Positions 8,074 to 17,096 of a stretch of 64,000 nucleotides of DNA are shown one piece after another. The stretch is from contig NC_015638.1 in the NCBI RefSeq assembly GCF_000211855.2, positions 620,001-684,000 on the forward strand. Reading direction: 5' to 3'. The stretch's first letter is position 1. Each line of letters starts with the position of its first letter. This DNA is from Lacinutrix sp. 5H-3-7-4. GTDB lineage: Bacteria; Bacteroidota; Bacteroidia; Flavobacteriales; Flavobacteriaceae. The notes beneath the pieces were generated by a model. That model was not told the DNA's origin. It did not search any database and saw only the letters and a program-made list of their open reading frames with translations. The position numbers and the translations under genes were made by a program.

Positions 8074-10266
8074 TTATAATTTATCTCCTAAAGTACGATC
8101 AATAAAATTTGTCATTTTTTGATATAAATGTTTACGCGTATTACCGCCATAAATACCATGATTTTTATCTGGATAAATCATCCACTCGAATTGCTTATCT
8201 GCTTGAATTAATGCTTCAATCATTCGCATTGTGTTTTGCACATGCACATTATCATCTCCTGTACCATGAATTAAAAGAAAATCTCCTTTTAATTTATCTA
8301 CGTGATTTATTGGCGAATTATCATCATAACCACTTGCGTTTTCTTGTGGCGTAGTCATGTAACGCTCTGTATATATAGAGTCGTAAAATCTCCAACTTGT
8401 TACTGGTGCAACTGCAATAGCCATTTTAAACACATCGTTACCTTTAAATAGTGCATTACTAGACATAAAACCACCATAACTCCATCCCCATATTCCAATT
8501 CTAGAAGCATCTATATAATCTCTTTGCCCTAGTAGTTTTGCTGCTTCAATTTGGTCTTGAACTTCAAACTTACCTAATTCTTTTTGTGTTACTTTTTTAA
8601 AGTCTGCACCTTTTAATCCTGTTCCGCGTCCATCAACACATGCTATTACATATCCTTTTTGTGCTAACATTTGGTACCAGTAATCATTTGCACCATTCCA
8701 GCGGTTTGCAACAGACTGTGAACCTGGTCCAGAGTACTGATACATAAATAATGGATATTGTTTAGAGGCATCAAAATTTGCTGGCTTAATAAGCCACATA
8801 TTTAAATCGTTACCGTTTACTTTAATTGTACTAAATTCTTTTTTAGAGATATTAAATTGAGAAACTGTTTGTAATGTGCTACTGTTATCTTTTATAACTT
8901 TTATTACGCTACCATCTTTTGCGCTATTTAATGTATATTTTGGTGGTGTTGATGCGTTAGAAAATGTATTGATAAAGTATGTGAAATCTGCACTAAAATC
9001 TGCATTGTTTGTACCTGTAGCAGTGGTTAGTCTTTTTTTATCTGTACCATTTAATTTTATAGAATAAACATCTCTATTTATAGAACCATTTTCTACAGAT
9101 TGATAATAAATTCTATCATTTTTAGGATTATAACCATAATAACTGGTTACTTCCCAATTTCCTTTTGTTACTTGGTTTATTAACTTTCCTTTTTTAGTAT
9201 AGTGGTAAATATGGTTGTAACCATCTTTCTCACTTGTCCATATAAAGCTTTTATCTTTTAAAAAGGTTAAATTATCTGTTACATCTATGTATGCTTTATC
9301 TTTTTCTTCGACTATTAAATAGGCTTCATTAGTTTCTGTATCTATTGACCAAAGATCTAATTCATTTTGGTGGCGATTCATATAATGCGCAGTTAAAAAA
9401 TCTTCGGCATTAGTCCATTTTATTCTTGGTATATAAAAATCATTATAGGTTTTACCTACTTTAACTTCTTCAGCTTTATTATTTTCTAAAGTGTAAATAT
9501 GTAAAGACACTATTGCATTTTTCTCTCCTGCTTTTGGGTATTTAAAAACCGTTTGTGTTTGGTATAAATTATTTCCATAAACATCCATTGAAAATTCTGG
9601 CACATTAGTCTCATCAAACCTTATAAATGCTATTTTACTGCTATTTGCATTCCACTCGAAAGCACGAACAAAGCCAAATTCTTCTTCGTAAACCCAATCT
9701 GTTATACCATTAATAATCTTGTTTTTCTCACCATCAAAGGTTAATTGAGTTGTTTCTTGTGAGATTAAATCTTTAATGTAAAGGTTATTATTTAAGCCAT
9801 AAGCTACCATTTCTCCATTTGGAGAAAACGTTGGCTCTTGAATTTTATCACTAGCTACTGCTGTTAACTCTTTTGTTTTTGTGTTATACACATAATAATT
9901 AGCTAAAGTAGAGCGCCTAAAAATAGACTCTTGATTGGTTGCTAATAAAACTTGTGTTTCGTCATCACTAAAAGTGTAGTCTGAAAAATTTCTAATACCA
10001 TCTAACGTTTTAGAATCTACTAACGTTTTTACCTTTTTTAAAGTTTTGTAGTCGTAAATATCTATTGTAGTTGCACCTGTAGATCTGTCAAAATTTAATA
10101 CGGAGTATTGTTGACCGTTATTCATAGAGTGTAAAGCGTCTAATCTTTCGGTTCTAAAAGTACCATTACTCCAGATATCTTTTAATGTAATCTCTTTGTT
10201 TTGTGCTGTTGTTAAAGTAGTTGTAAGGAAGCAAAAAATTGCTAAAAACTTATATAAGTTCATCAA
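8074..10266 (-). CDS. Dipeptidyl-peptidase IV (S9 family)
   Basis: Serine exopeptidase that releases X-Pro or X-Ala dipeptides from peptide N-termini in the periplasm. The protein has 730 residues, a signal peptide (1-21, ending TTAQ) and an eight-bladed propeller (about 40-480). The C-terminal alpha/beta-hydrolase domain has the nucleophile in GWSYGG (Ser596), the acid in HGTGDDNVH (Asp671 or Asp672) and the histidine in DKNHGIYGG (His703). The pair of glutamates in the DPP4-type loop is visible as WVYEEEFG near residue 190 and binds the substrate amino group. First gene of an operon with two peptide transporters, so products would be imported directly. Confidence 0.95.
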   Translation of the reverse strand: MMNLYKFLAIFCFLTTTLTTAQNKEITLKDIWSNGTFRTERLDALHSMNNGQQYSVLNFDRSTGATTIDIYDYKTLKKVKTLVDSKTLDGIRNFSDYTFSDDETQVLLATNQESIFRRSTLANYYVYNTKTKELTAVASDKIQEPTFSPNGEMVAYGLNNNLYIKDLISQETTQLTFDGEKNKIINGITDWVYEEEFGFVRAFEWNANSSKIAFIRFDETNVPEFSMDVYGNNLYQTQTVFKYPKAGEKNAIVSLHIYTLENNKAEEVKVGKTYNDFYIPRIKWTNAEDFLTAHYMNRHQNELDLWSIDTETNEAYLIVEEKDKAYIDVTDNLTFLKDKSFIWTSEKDGYNHIYHYTKKGKLINQVTKGNWEVTSYYGYNPKNDRIYYQSVENGSINRDVYSIKLNGTDKKRLTTATGTNNADFSADFTYFINTFSNASTPPKYTLNSAKDGSVIKVIKDNSSTLQTVSQFNISKKEFSTIKVNGNDLNMWLIKPANFDASKQYPLFMYQYSGPGSQSVANRWNGANDYWYQMLAQKGYVIACVDGRGTGLKGADFKKVTQKELGKFEVQDQIEAAKLLGQRDYIDASRIGIWGWSYGGFMSSNALFKGNDVFKMAIAVAPVTSWRFYDSIYTERYMTTPQENASGYDDNSPINHVDKLKGDFLLIHGTGDDNVHVQNTMRMIEALIQADKQFEWMIYPDKNHGIYGGNTRKHLYQKMTNFIDRTLGDKL

Positions 10267-10410
10267 GTATAATTTTTTAATAAAATAATGTCAAGTTTAC
10301 TAAAAATAAAGCAAAAAACCGTATTTATTAACAGTTAAATATGCTTTGCATGATATCCTTAGTGAATATGATTTTGATAATACTATCTTTGTAAAATAAT
10401 AGTATATTAA

Positions 10411-11709
10411 ATGAGCACATCAATTTCTGGTTTTTCAAAATTAACCAAGACTGAAAAAATAGATTGGATTGTTTCCAATTACCTTTCAAATTCAACAACC
10501 GCAAAAGACACAATTACTCAATATTTTAATAGCAATCAAAAGTTACAACAACTTCATGATGAGTTTATTGAAAACACAATTTCAAACTATTACTTACCAC
10601 TTGGTGTTGCACCAAACTTTGTAATTAATGGTAAAACATATGCCATACCAATGGCTATTGAAGAAAGCTCTGTAGTTGCTGCAGCAAGTAAAGCGGCAAA
10701 ATTTTGGATGGAACGTGGTGGATTTAAAACCACAGTAATTTCTACTACAAAAATTGGGCAAGTTCATTTTATGTACTCTGGAGAAGAAAAAATGCTTCAA
10801 GCGTTTTTTAATACTGTGAAGCCAAAACTAATAGCAGATACTAAAAGTATTACTGCTAATATGGAAAAACGTGGTGGTGGAATTCTAGACATAGAACTGC
10901 GTACAAAAACCAACGACCTTGATAACTATTACCAAATACACGCTACATTTGAGACACTAGATGCTATGGGCGCAAATTTTATAAACTCTTGTTTAGAACA
11001 ATTTGCAAAAACATTTAAAGCTGAAGCTGAAATACAATTAGATAACGACATAGATATTGTTATGAGTATTTTATCTAATTATGTTCCAGAATGTTTAGTT
11101 AGAGCTGAAGTATCTTGTAAAATAGAAGCATTAGCAGATAAAGGTATTGATCCAGAAACATTTGCCAATAAATTTGCACAAGCCGTTACAATTGCAGAAG
11201 TAGAACCTTATCGTGCAGTAACGCATAATAAAGGAATTATGAATGGTATTGATGCTGTAGTTTTAGCGACAGGAAACGACTTTAGAGCAGTAGAAGCTGG
11301 CGTCCATGCTTATGCATCGAAAAACGGAAAATACACTAGTTTAACACATGCTAAAATTGAAGATGGTATATTTTCTTTTTGGATAGAAATCCCATTAGCA
11401 TTAGGAACTGTTGGTGGCTTAACTAGTTTACACCCATTAGTAAAAGTAGCATTAAATATATTAGGAAACCCTACTGCAAAGGAACTTATGCAAATTGTAG
11501 CTGTTGCAGGTTTAGCACAAAACTTCGCTGCTTTACGCTCTCTAACAACTACTGGAATACAAGAAGGACACATGAAAATGCACCTTATGAATATTTTAAA
11601 CCAATTTGATGCTACTAAAACCGAAAAGGAAAATATTATAAACCATTTTAAAACAAATACAGTAACACATAGCGCTGTTGTTTCTCAAATTGAAAAACTA
11701 AGACAATAA
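10411..11709 (+). CDS. mvaA: Hydroxymethylglutaryl-CoA reductase
   Basis: Reduces (or oxidises) between HMG-CoA and mevalonate in the isoprenoid mevalonate pathway. The 432 residues match the soluble class II bacterial enzymes rather than the membrane-bound class I form. Visible motifs are ENTISNYYLPLGVAPNF with the catalytic glutamate, AIPMAIEESSVVAAAS, LGTVGGLT in the nucleotide-binding region and the late GHMKMH block with the catalytic histidine. A possible promoter -7 element TATCTTTG lies at 10384-10391. The next gene overlaps by one base, so the two are translationally coupled. Cofactor choice (NADH or NADPH) cannot be decided here. Confidence 0.94.
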   Translation: MSTSISGFSKLTKTEKIDWIVSNYLSNSTTAKDTITQYFNSNQKLQQLHDEFIENTISNYYLPLGVAPNFVINGKTYAIPMAIEESSVVAAASKAAKFWMERGGFKTTVISTTKIGQVHFMYSGEEKMLQAFFNTVKPKLIADTKSITANMEKRGGGILDIELRTKTNDLDNYYQIHATFETLDAMGANFINSCLEQFAKTFKAEAEIQLDNDIDIVMSILSNYVPECLVRAEVSCKIEALADKGIDPETFANKFAQAVTIAEVEPYRAVTHNKGIMNGIDAVVLATGNDFRAVEAGVHAYASKNGKYTSLTHAKIEDGIFSFWIEIPLALGTVGGLTSLHPLVKVALNILGNPTAKELMQIVAVAGLAQNFAALRSLTTTGIQEGHMKMHLMNILNQFDATKTEKENIINHFKTNTVTHSAVVSQIEKLRQ

Positions 11710-12623
11710 TGAAGCGCTTTTATAGTCATGGAAAATTATTACTAACAGCAGAATATGTTGTTTTAGATGGTGCTAAAGCATTAGCTCTACCTACTAAATT
11801 TGGCCAGAGTTTAGAGATCGAATCTATAAACCAATCTAAATTATTATGGCAGAGTTTTGATTATAAAAACAATATTTGGTTTGAGGCAAACTATACTCTT
11901 GGGCATGGTACTATAAATTTAAATAAAACAAATAATGAGACAATAGCTTTAAAGCTTTTAGAAGTTTTAACTGCTGCAAAGCAATTAAACCCTATGTTTT
12001 TAAGTGAGAATAATGGTTTTGAAGCTATTGCTAAATTAGAGTTTCCTAATGATTGGGGATTAGGCTCATCGTCAACACTATTAAACAACATAGCGCAATG
12101 GGCTTTAGTTGATGCTTTTAATTTGTCTAACGCTACTTTTGGAGGTAGTGGTTACGATATTGCTTGTGCCAAAAACGATACGGCAATAGCTTATTCAATA
12201 ATTGATAATAAACCGAAAATAGAACGCATTAGTTTTAATAAAAGCTTTGAAAATAATTTGTTTTTTGTTCATTTAAACCGAAAACAAAATAGCAGAGACT
12301 CTATTAAAACATATAATAACAATAAAAGTAATAGCGCATCTACTATTGAAAAAATTAATGCTATAAGTAATAAGGTTTTAAACTGTGATACTCTTAAAAC
12401 TTTTGAAACTCTAATAAGCGAACATGAAAATTTAATTGGTACTATTACTAAACAAACACCAATTAAAACTCGTTTATTTAAAGATTTTAAAAATGAAATT
12501 AAAAGTTTGGGTGGCTGGAATGGTGATTTTGTACTTGCTACTGGAGAAAAAGATTATGTGAAATCTTATTTTAAAAACAAAGGTTACACTACTATTCTAG
12601 ATTATAAAGACATGGTTTTATAA
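11709..12623 (+). CDS. GYDIA-family GHMP kinase, probable mevalonate-pathway kinase
   Basis: Small-molecule kinase of the GHMP fold, 304 residues. The phosphate-binding loop GLGSSS is at residues 117-122, and the family's name-giving motif GYDIACA is at 148-154. The N-terminal block FYSHGKLLLTAEYVVLDGAKAL is typical of mevalonate and phosphomevalonate kinases. The start ATG overlaps the HMG-CoA reductase stop (TAATG), which places it in the mevalonate pathway. Whether it phosphorylates mevalonate or phosphomevalonate is not settled by sequence. A terminator follows directly, so this two-gene unit is complete. Confidence 0.85.
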   Translation: MKRFYSHGKLLLTAEYVVLDGAKALALPTKFGQSLEIESINQSKLLWQSFDYKNNIWFEANYTLGHGTINLNKTNNETIALKLLEVLTAAKQLNPMFLSENNGFEAIAKLEFPNDWGLGSSSTLLNNIAQWALVDAFNLSNATFGGSGYDIACAKNDTAIAYSIIDNKPKIERISFNKSFENNLFFVHLNRKQNSRDSIKTYNNNKSNSASTIEKINAISNKVLNCDTLKTFETLISEHENLIGTITKQTPIKTRLFKDFKNEIKSLGGWNGDFVLATGEKDYVKSYFKNKGYTTILDYKDMVL

Positions 12624-12648
12624 GCCAATAATTATTTAATTTTTACAT

Positions 12649-12682
12649 AAAAAAAAGCCTCGTTTAACGAGGCTTTTTTTTA
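12649..12682. terminator. Bidirectional intrinsic terminator
   Basis: The hairpin GCCTCG / CGAGGC (12657-12662 and 12668-12673) is flanked by eight A on the left and eight T on the right. It can therefore stop transcription on both strands. It separates the GHMP kinase from the convergent PpiD-like gene. Confidence 0.9.
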
Positions 12683-12697
12683 TAACTAATACTTTTA

Positions 12698-14833
12698 CTA
12701 CTGTACTGTTTTAGCTCTATTGTCTTCTATATCTGCTGCTTCTTTTAAAGCATTGTATAATCTTGTATTTACAGCGTTTAATTTTTCTGAACTTACTTGA
12801 TTTGCGAAAGATTGGTAGTTTTCTAACTCAACAGCTGGTGTTTTTTTAGTTGGTTGAACCATAAATACTCCTTTAGTACCTGCTATTAAACCAGATGTTT
12901 CTCCTTCGTTTAAACCAAATGCATGACCAACAACTATTGGCTCTAAGCCAACACCAGAAACTGTTGGGTTTTTCATGTTAATAGCTAATGCCGTACGTAC
13001 TTGTTGGTTTTCTGCTGCTGCAAAATCTTCTAGAGTAGTAGCGTTAACTCTATCTTTAATCATTTTTGCTTTTTTCTGTTTTCTAATTTCTGGTAAAGCT
13101 GTTACAGATGCATCTTCAACATTCATTAAACCTGCTTCGTTTTTAGCTGTTACCTGCACAATTACGTAACCATCTTTAGTTTCAAAACGCTTAGTGTTTC
13201 CTACTTTAGTATCTTCTTCAAAAGCCCAACGTACAATTGGTCTTTCTGCTCCAACACCAGGAATATTTTCATCTAATTCTTTTACAGATGTTACTGGATT
13301 TACTTTTAAGTTATTTTCTTTTGCAACATCTAAAAAGTCTTTACCGTCTAATGCTACTTCAAAGTTAGAAGCATTTCTAAAAATATCATCTTCTGTTTTT
13401 ACAGATGGCTCTATTTTTCTTTCGATTGTTGCCACTTTATATGCTGTGTCAACATTTTTCTTATCGTCTATTCTAATAATGTGGTATCCAAATTTAGTTA
13501 ATACTACATCAATGCTTCCTTTATCGTTAAAGAATAAGAAGTTTGCAAAATCTGGATCGAAACCTAATGGGTTGTAAGTTGTTAAACGTGTCCAACCAAT
13601 ACTTCCGTCTTTACCTTTAGAACCGTCTGTATTTATTTCGTTTGCAACTTCTGCATATTTAGTTTTATTGTTTTTAACTAATTTAAAAATACTATCTGCA
13701 GTTGCTTTAGCTTCTTCTTTAGTTTTTGTAGTTTCTGCTGTTGCTGCCTGAGAACCTACAAATGGAATTAGAATGTGACTTGACTGTATAGAGTCTGCCA
13801 ATTGTCTTTTTTCTAATAACTTAGTAATTTTAAATGTTTGTCCGTCTTTATAAGGACCATAAACATTACCTACATTTAAATTAGAAATACTGTCTTGTAA
13901 TGCTCTTGGTAAAGACGATTTGTATACAAACTTGTCTTGGTATTTAATTTCTGCATCCGAATTTGCATTTACATAAGCTTCTGCATTTTCAACATTCATT
14001 TCTGCAAAACCGGCAACCATTTGGTTTTTACCATCTACATACTCTTCTCTGTTTTGAATTAACTTAATTAATTCTCCTTGTATAGCGTTTTCATCTTCAA
14101 CTGAGGCAACTTCTTCGAACTTTACATATTGTAAATTTCTAGATGCTTCAACATCGTATTTTGTTTTATTTTCTTTTATGTAAGCATTAATTTCAGATTT
14201 AGAAACTGTTACTGTACTATCTGCAATTGTTGTAAATGGTACATAAACATATTTAATATCTACTTTATCACCTTCTAATTTGTGACTTAAAGCGCCTTCT
14301 GCTAAAGTTGCTGTTGTTGCAGCTTTAACCATATTAATATAGTTTTGCTGTAATGCTCCACTAGACACTTGGTTTTCATAATTTATCCATTGTCTATAGG
14401 CTACAGGAGATGTTTCTTTTAAATTTGCGATGTAGTTATTTAATACATTCTCATCAAAAATACCATCTGCATTAAAAAACTGAGGACTACTTGCTAGGTT
14501 AGTTTTTAACAAATCTCTCATTTGTTCTCTACCTACTGTAAGTCCTAATTTATCGAATTGAGATTGCATTACTGCTTCACGAACTTCGGCATTATAAACT
14601 TGATTCATAATTTGAGTTTGTGTAGCATTAGGATTGTTTTGCGCTTCTACTCTAGCCATAAAAGCTTCTCTAGAAATATCCTTACCGTTTATTGTTGCTA
14701 CAACATTAGGAGACTTATTAAATAATGCATCTTTATTATCGAAAAGACTTGATAATATAAAAGCAAATAATGCTAATGCGATTACTAAAATTAGTACAAC
14801 TGTTTTTTGTCTTATTTTATTTAAAATTGCCAT
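12698..14833 (-). CDS. PpiD/SurA-like peptidyl-prolyl isomerase, inner-membrane anchored
   Basis: Periplasmic folding factor of the SurA-N/parvulin family, 711 residues. A single anchor helix near the N-terminus (about 10-30) is followed by a SurA-N-like region (about 35-200). A parvulin (PpiC-type) rotamase domain lies at about 340-460, beginning SSHILIPF and ending FGYHIIRI. A second, degenerate rotamase-like region seems to follow (about 490-600). Family members help outer-membrane proteins leave the Sec channel and fold. It ends the envelope operon, 145 bp after the CorC-type gene, so it may have its own promoter. Confidence 0.88.
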   Translation of the reverse strand: MAILNKIRQKTVVLILVIALALFAFILSSLFDNKDALFNKSPNVVATINGKDISREAFMARVEAQNNPNATQTQIMNQVYNAEVREAVMQSQFDKLGLTVGREQMRDLLKTNLASSPQFFNADGIFDENVLNNYIANLKETSPVAYRQWINYENQVSSGALQQNYINMVKAATTATLAEGALSHKLEGDKVDIKYVYVPFTTIADSTVTVSKSEINAYIKENKTKYDVEASRNLQYVKFEEVASVEDENAIQGELIKLIQNREEYVDGKNQMVAGFAEMNVENAEAYVNANSDAEIKYQDKFVYKSSLPRALQDSISNLNVGNVYGPYKDGQTFKITKLLEKRQLADSIQSSHILIPFVGSQAATAETTKTKEEAKATADSIFKLVKNNKTKYAEVANEINTDGSKGKDGSIGWTRLTTYNPLGFDPDFANFLFFNDKGSIDVVLTKFGYHIIRIDDKKNVDTAYKVATIERKIEPSVKTEDDIFRNASNFEVALDGKDFLDVAKENNLKVNPVTSVKELDENIPGVGAERPIVRWAFEEDTKVGNTKRFETKDGYVIVQVTAKNEAGLMNVEDASVTALPEIRKQKKAKMIKDRVNATTLEDFAAAENQQVRTALAINMKNPTVSGVGLEPIVVGHAFGLNEGETSGLIAGTKGVFMVQPTKKTPAVELENYQSFANQVSSEKLNAVNTRLYNALKEAADIEDNRAKTVQ

Positions 14834-14978
14834 CTGTAAGTTTAGATTATTGGTAATATAGTGGGCGAAAATACCATTTTCTATTTAATTATAAAAGGAG
14901 AAAATTGCATTAATTTGAATAAATTAATTTCTTGTAAGGGAATTTAGCAAAATAGTAGCTAAAGAGTTGCTATTTAAG

Positions 14979-16274
14979 CTAATCGTCGGTTTTTATTTTA
15001 AGTGTCACCAAATCGATTTTAGTATTAGACACTTCTAGTATTTTAAATTGAAACTTCTCTGTATCAACAATATCGTTTTGTTGTGGGATTTCTTCGGTGT
15101 GATCTACTATTAAACCTCCTAAAGTTTCATAGTTTTCGCCTTCTGGCAGGTTTAATTTATAGGTTTCGTTTAAATAATCTACTTCTAATCTTGCTGAAAA
15201 TATATAATTAGAATCGTCTATTTTTTCTTCTTTTAAAACCACGGTATCGTGCTCGTCTTCTATTTCCCCAAATAGTTCTTCTACAATATCTTCTACAGTC
15301 ATAATTCCGGAAGTTCCGCCGTACTCATCTAAAACCACGGCAATACTTTTTCGTTTTTTTATAAGTACATTTAAAATATCGTTTGCCAACATAGTTTCTG
15401 GAACAAACTCTACTGGTAATAACATAGATTTTATTGTTTTTGGTTTTTTAAAAAGCTCGAAAGCATGTGCATAACCAACAATATCATCTATTGTTTCTTT
15501 GTAAATTAATATTTTAGACATCCCTGTTTGAGTAAACAGTGTATTTAAATTTGAAACCGAATCGTTAATTTCTAAGGCTACTATTTCGGTTCTAGGAATC
15601 ATTACTTCTCTTGCTTTTACAAGAGCAAATTCTAATGCGTTTTGAAATATTTGTATCTCGGTATCTATTTCGTCATGTTCTTCAATAGCTTCCATTTGCT
15701 CACTTATGTAGTTTCCTAATTCTACTTTTGTGAACGCTAATTGCACTTGATCACCTTCGGTTTTAAAAAACTTTTTAAGTACAAAGTCTGAAATCCATAG
15801 CACAAAATCTGATATAAAGGTAAAGAGCAAATAAAATATATAAGCTGGAAATGCTAATACTTTTATTAATGTGTTACTATAAATTTGAAAAAATACTTTT
15901 GGTAAAAATTCTGCAGTAAATAATATTACCAATGTAGATATTACTGTTTGCACAAGCAAACTAAAATCTACTAACAACACATCTATAAAATTAAATTGTG
16001 TTGGTACTAGACTTTGAAACCATTTCATGAGCAAATCGCCCATAAAAAAACCATAAATTACCAATGCTATATTATTACCAATAAGCATGGTTGCGATAAA
16101 TTTAGATGGTTTTGCTGTTAATTTTGAAAGTATTTTTGCTAAAAAATCATCTTGTTTTTTTTCAATTTCAATATGAATTTTATTAGCTGACACGTATGCA
16201 ATTTCCATTCCTGAAAAAAAAGCAGAAAGTAATAGAGATATTACTATTATTAAAATAACAACGGTTGTTGACAT
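14979..16274 (-). CDS. CNNM/CorC-HlyC family membrane protein with CBS pair
   Basis: A 431-residue protein of the hemolysin-like / CorC family. The N-terminal CNNM (DUF21) domain has four hydrophobic segments (about 5-165) and begins with the signature SAFFSGMEIAYVSANK. Two CBS domains follow (about 205-335), containing VMIPRTEIVAL and DEYGGTSGIMTVEDIVEELFG. A C-terminal CorC_HlyC domain covers about 345-430. Family members are linked to magnesium or other divalent-cation export. The related GldE of gliding flavobacteria has the same build, so gliding-related function is an alternative. It begins directly at the stop of a small membrane protein gene. Confidence 0.88.
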   Translation of the reverse strand: MSTTVVILIIVISLLLSAFFSGMEIAYVSANKIHIEIEKKQDDFLAKILSKLTAKPSKFIATMLIGNNIALVIYGFFMGDLLMKWFQSLVPTQFNFIDVLLVDFSLLVQTVISTLVILFTAEFLPKVFFQIYSNTLIKVLAFPAYIFYLLFTFISDFVLWISDFVLKKFFKTEGDQVQLAFTKVELGNYISEQMEAIEEHDEIDTEIQIFQNALEFALVKAREVMIPRTEIVALEINDSVSNLNTLFTQTGMSKILIYKETIDDIVGYAHAFELFKKPKTIKSMLLPVEFVPETMLANDILNVLIKKRKSIAVVLDEYGGTSGIMTVEDIVEELFGEIEDEHDTVVLKEEKIDDSNYIFSARLEVDYLNETYKLNLPEGENYETLGGLIVDHTEEIPQQNDIVDTEKFQFKILEVSNTKIDLVTLKIKTDD

Positions 16275-16463
16275 CTATTTGGACTGGTCCTTATTATCAA
16301 ATTTTTTATTGAAACGCTTTCTAAAGAAGAACATAAATACTGCTAATGCACCTAATAACAATGAACTATAAGCTCTTGTCTCTCCCCAATTTGAAAAGGC
16401 ATCATAAAAGAATAATAGTGCAAAAACAAGGTAAGCGTATTGAAATAATTTGAAAATTTTCAT
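16275..16463 (-). CDS. Small hypothetical membrane protein (62 aa)
   Basis: A 62-residue protein with two hydrophobic segments (about 5-22 and 33-48). It ends in a strongly basic tail (RKRFNKKFDNKDQSK), so the C-terminus probably faces the cytoplasm. It lies between lptC (78 bp away) and the CorC-type gene (stop and start adjoin) in the same direction, which supports it as a real gene. No family is recognised and no function is proposed. Confidence 0.6.
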   Translation of the reverse strand: MKIFKLFQYAYLVFALLFFYDAFSNWGETRAYSSLLLGALAVFMFFFRKRFNKKFDNKDQSK

Positions 16464-16541
16464 TTGGTTAATCTGTAATTATTATAGTAAAGATATATAA
16501 AAAGTTTGAGTGTGTATCACTCCATTTAGGATAATAAAAAA

Positions 16542-17096
16542 TTAGTCGCTTACTAAAAAGGTACCACTAACTTTTAATACTTCGGCTTTTGTAAAGTTTC
16601 TGTCTGAATCAAAACCACTACCGTGAGTTATATAACCATCTGATTTGTAAGTTACTGGCGAGTTTGTAAAAAGCCATTCTTTGTTTTGATCAAAATACAA
16701 TTGTTCTGCATACAATGTATCTTTATCGAAGGTAGAAATTAACACATTACCTTGTAAATCGATAACATCGGTTTCAGAATATAGTATTGCATAATCTGCA
16801 ACTATAGTGTTTTTATGGTTATTTTCGTCGTAAATATGAAGTTTTACGCCTTCTGGAAATTCTGAATATGGAAATTTTCTATTTCCATAATCCAGCATTT
16901 TTTTACTAATTAAATTAGCTACAACACGACCAGAATCTGTTCGTTTTGCATTAATATTTTCGGCAACACCTTGTGGTTCATTTGCAGATACACCAATTTT
17001 GTTAACCTCCTTAAAATTGTTATTACAAGAAAAAAACAAAGTCATAGCAAATGCTATGACTCCGTTTTTAATAATATGTAATGAATTATTTTTCAT
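16542..17096 (-). CDS. lptC: LPS export periplasmic protein LptC
   Basis: Component of the Lpt bridge that carries lipopolysaccharide from the inner membrane to the outer membrane. The 184-residue protein starts with a hydrophobic segment ending in FFSC (Cys24), which reads as a lipobox, so here LptC is probably a lipoprotein rather than a bitopic protein. The rest is the beta-jellyroll LptC domain, with the recognisable stretches FPEGVKLHIYDE, VIDLQGNVLIST and the late SDGYITHGSGFDSD. It overlaps nothing but adjoins the TPR gene with no gap. Lpt partners are not in the window. Confidence 0.9.
   Translation of the reverse strand: MKNNSLHIIKNGVIAFAMTLFFSCNNNFKEVNKIGVSANEPQGVAENINAKRTDSGRVVANLISKKMLDYGNRKFPYSEFPEGVKLHIYDENNHKNTIVADYAILYSETDVIDLQGNVLISTFDKDTLYAEQLYFDQNKEWLFTNSPVTYKSDGYITHGSGFDSDRNFTKAEVLKVSGTFLVSD

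Noticed and set aside
12975-13577. Open frames on the + strand opposite the PpiD-like gene
   Set aside because: They are antisense shadows of a clear coding gene, with no family features.
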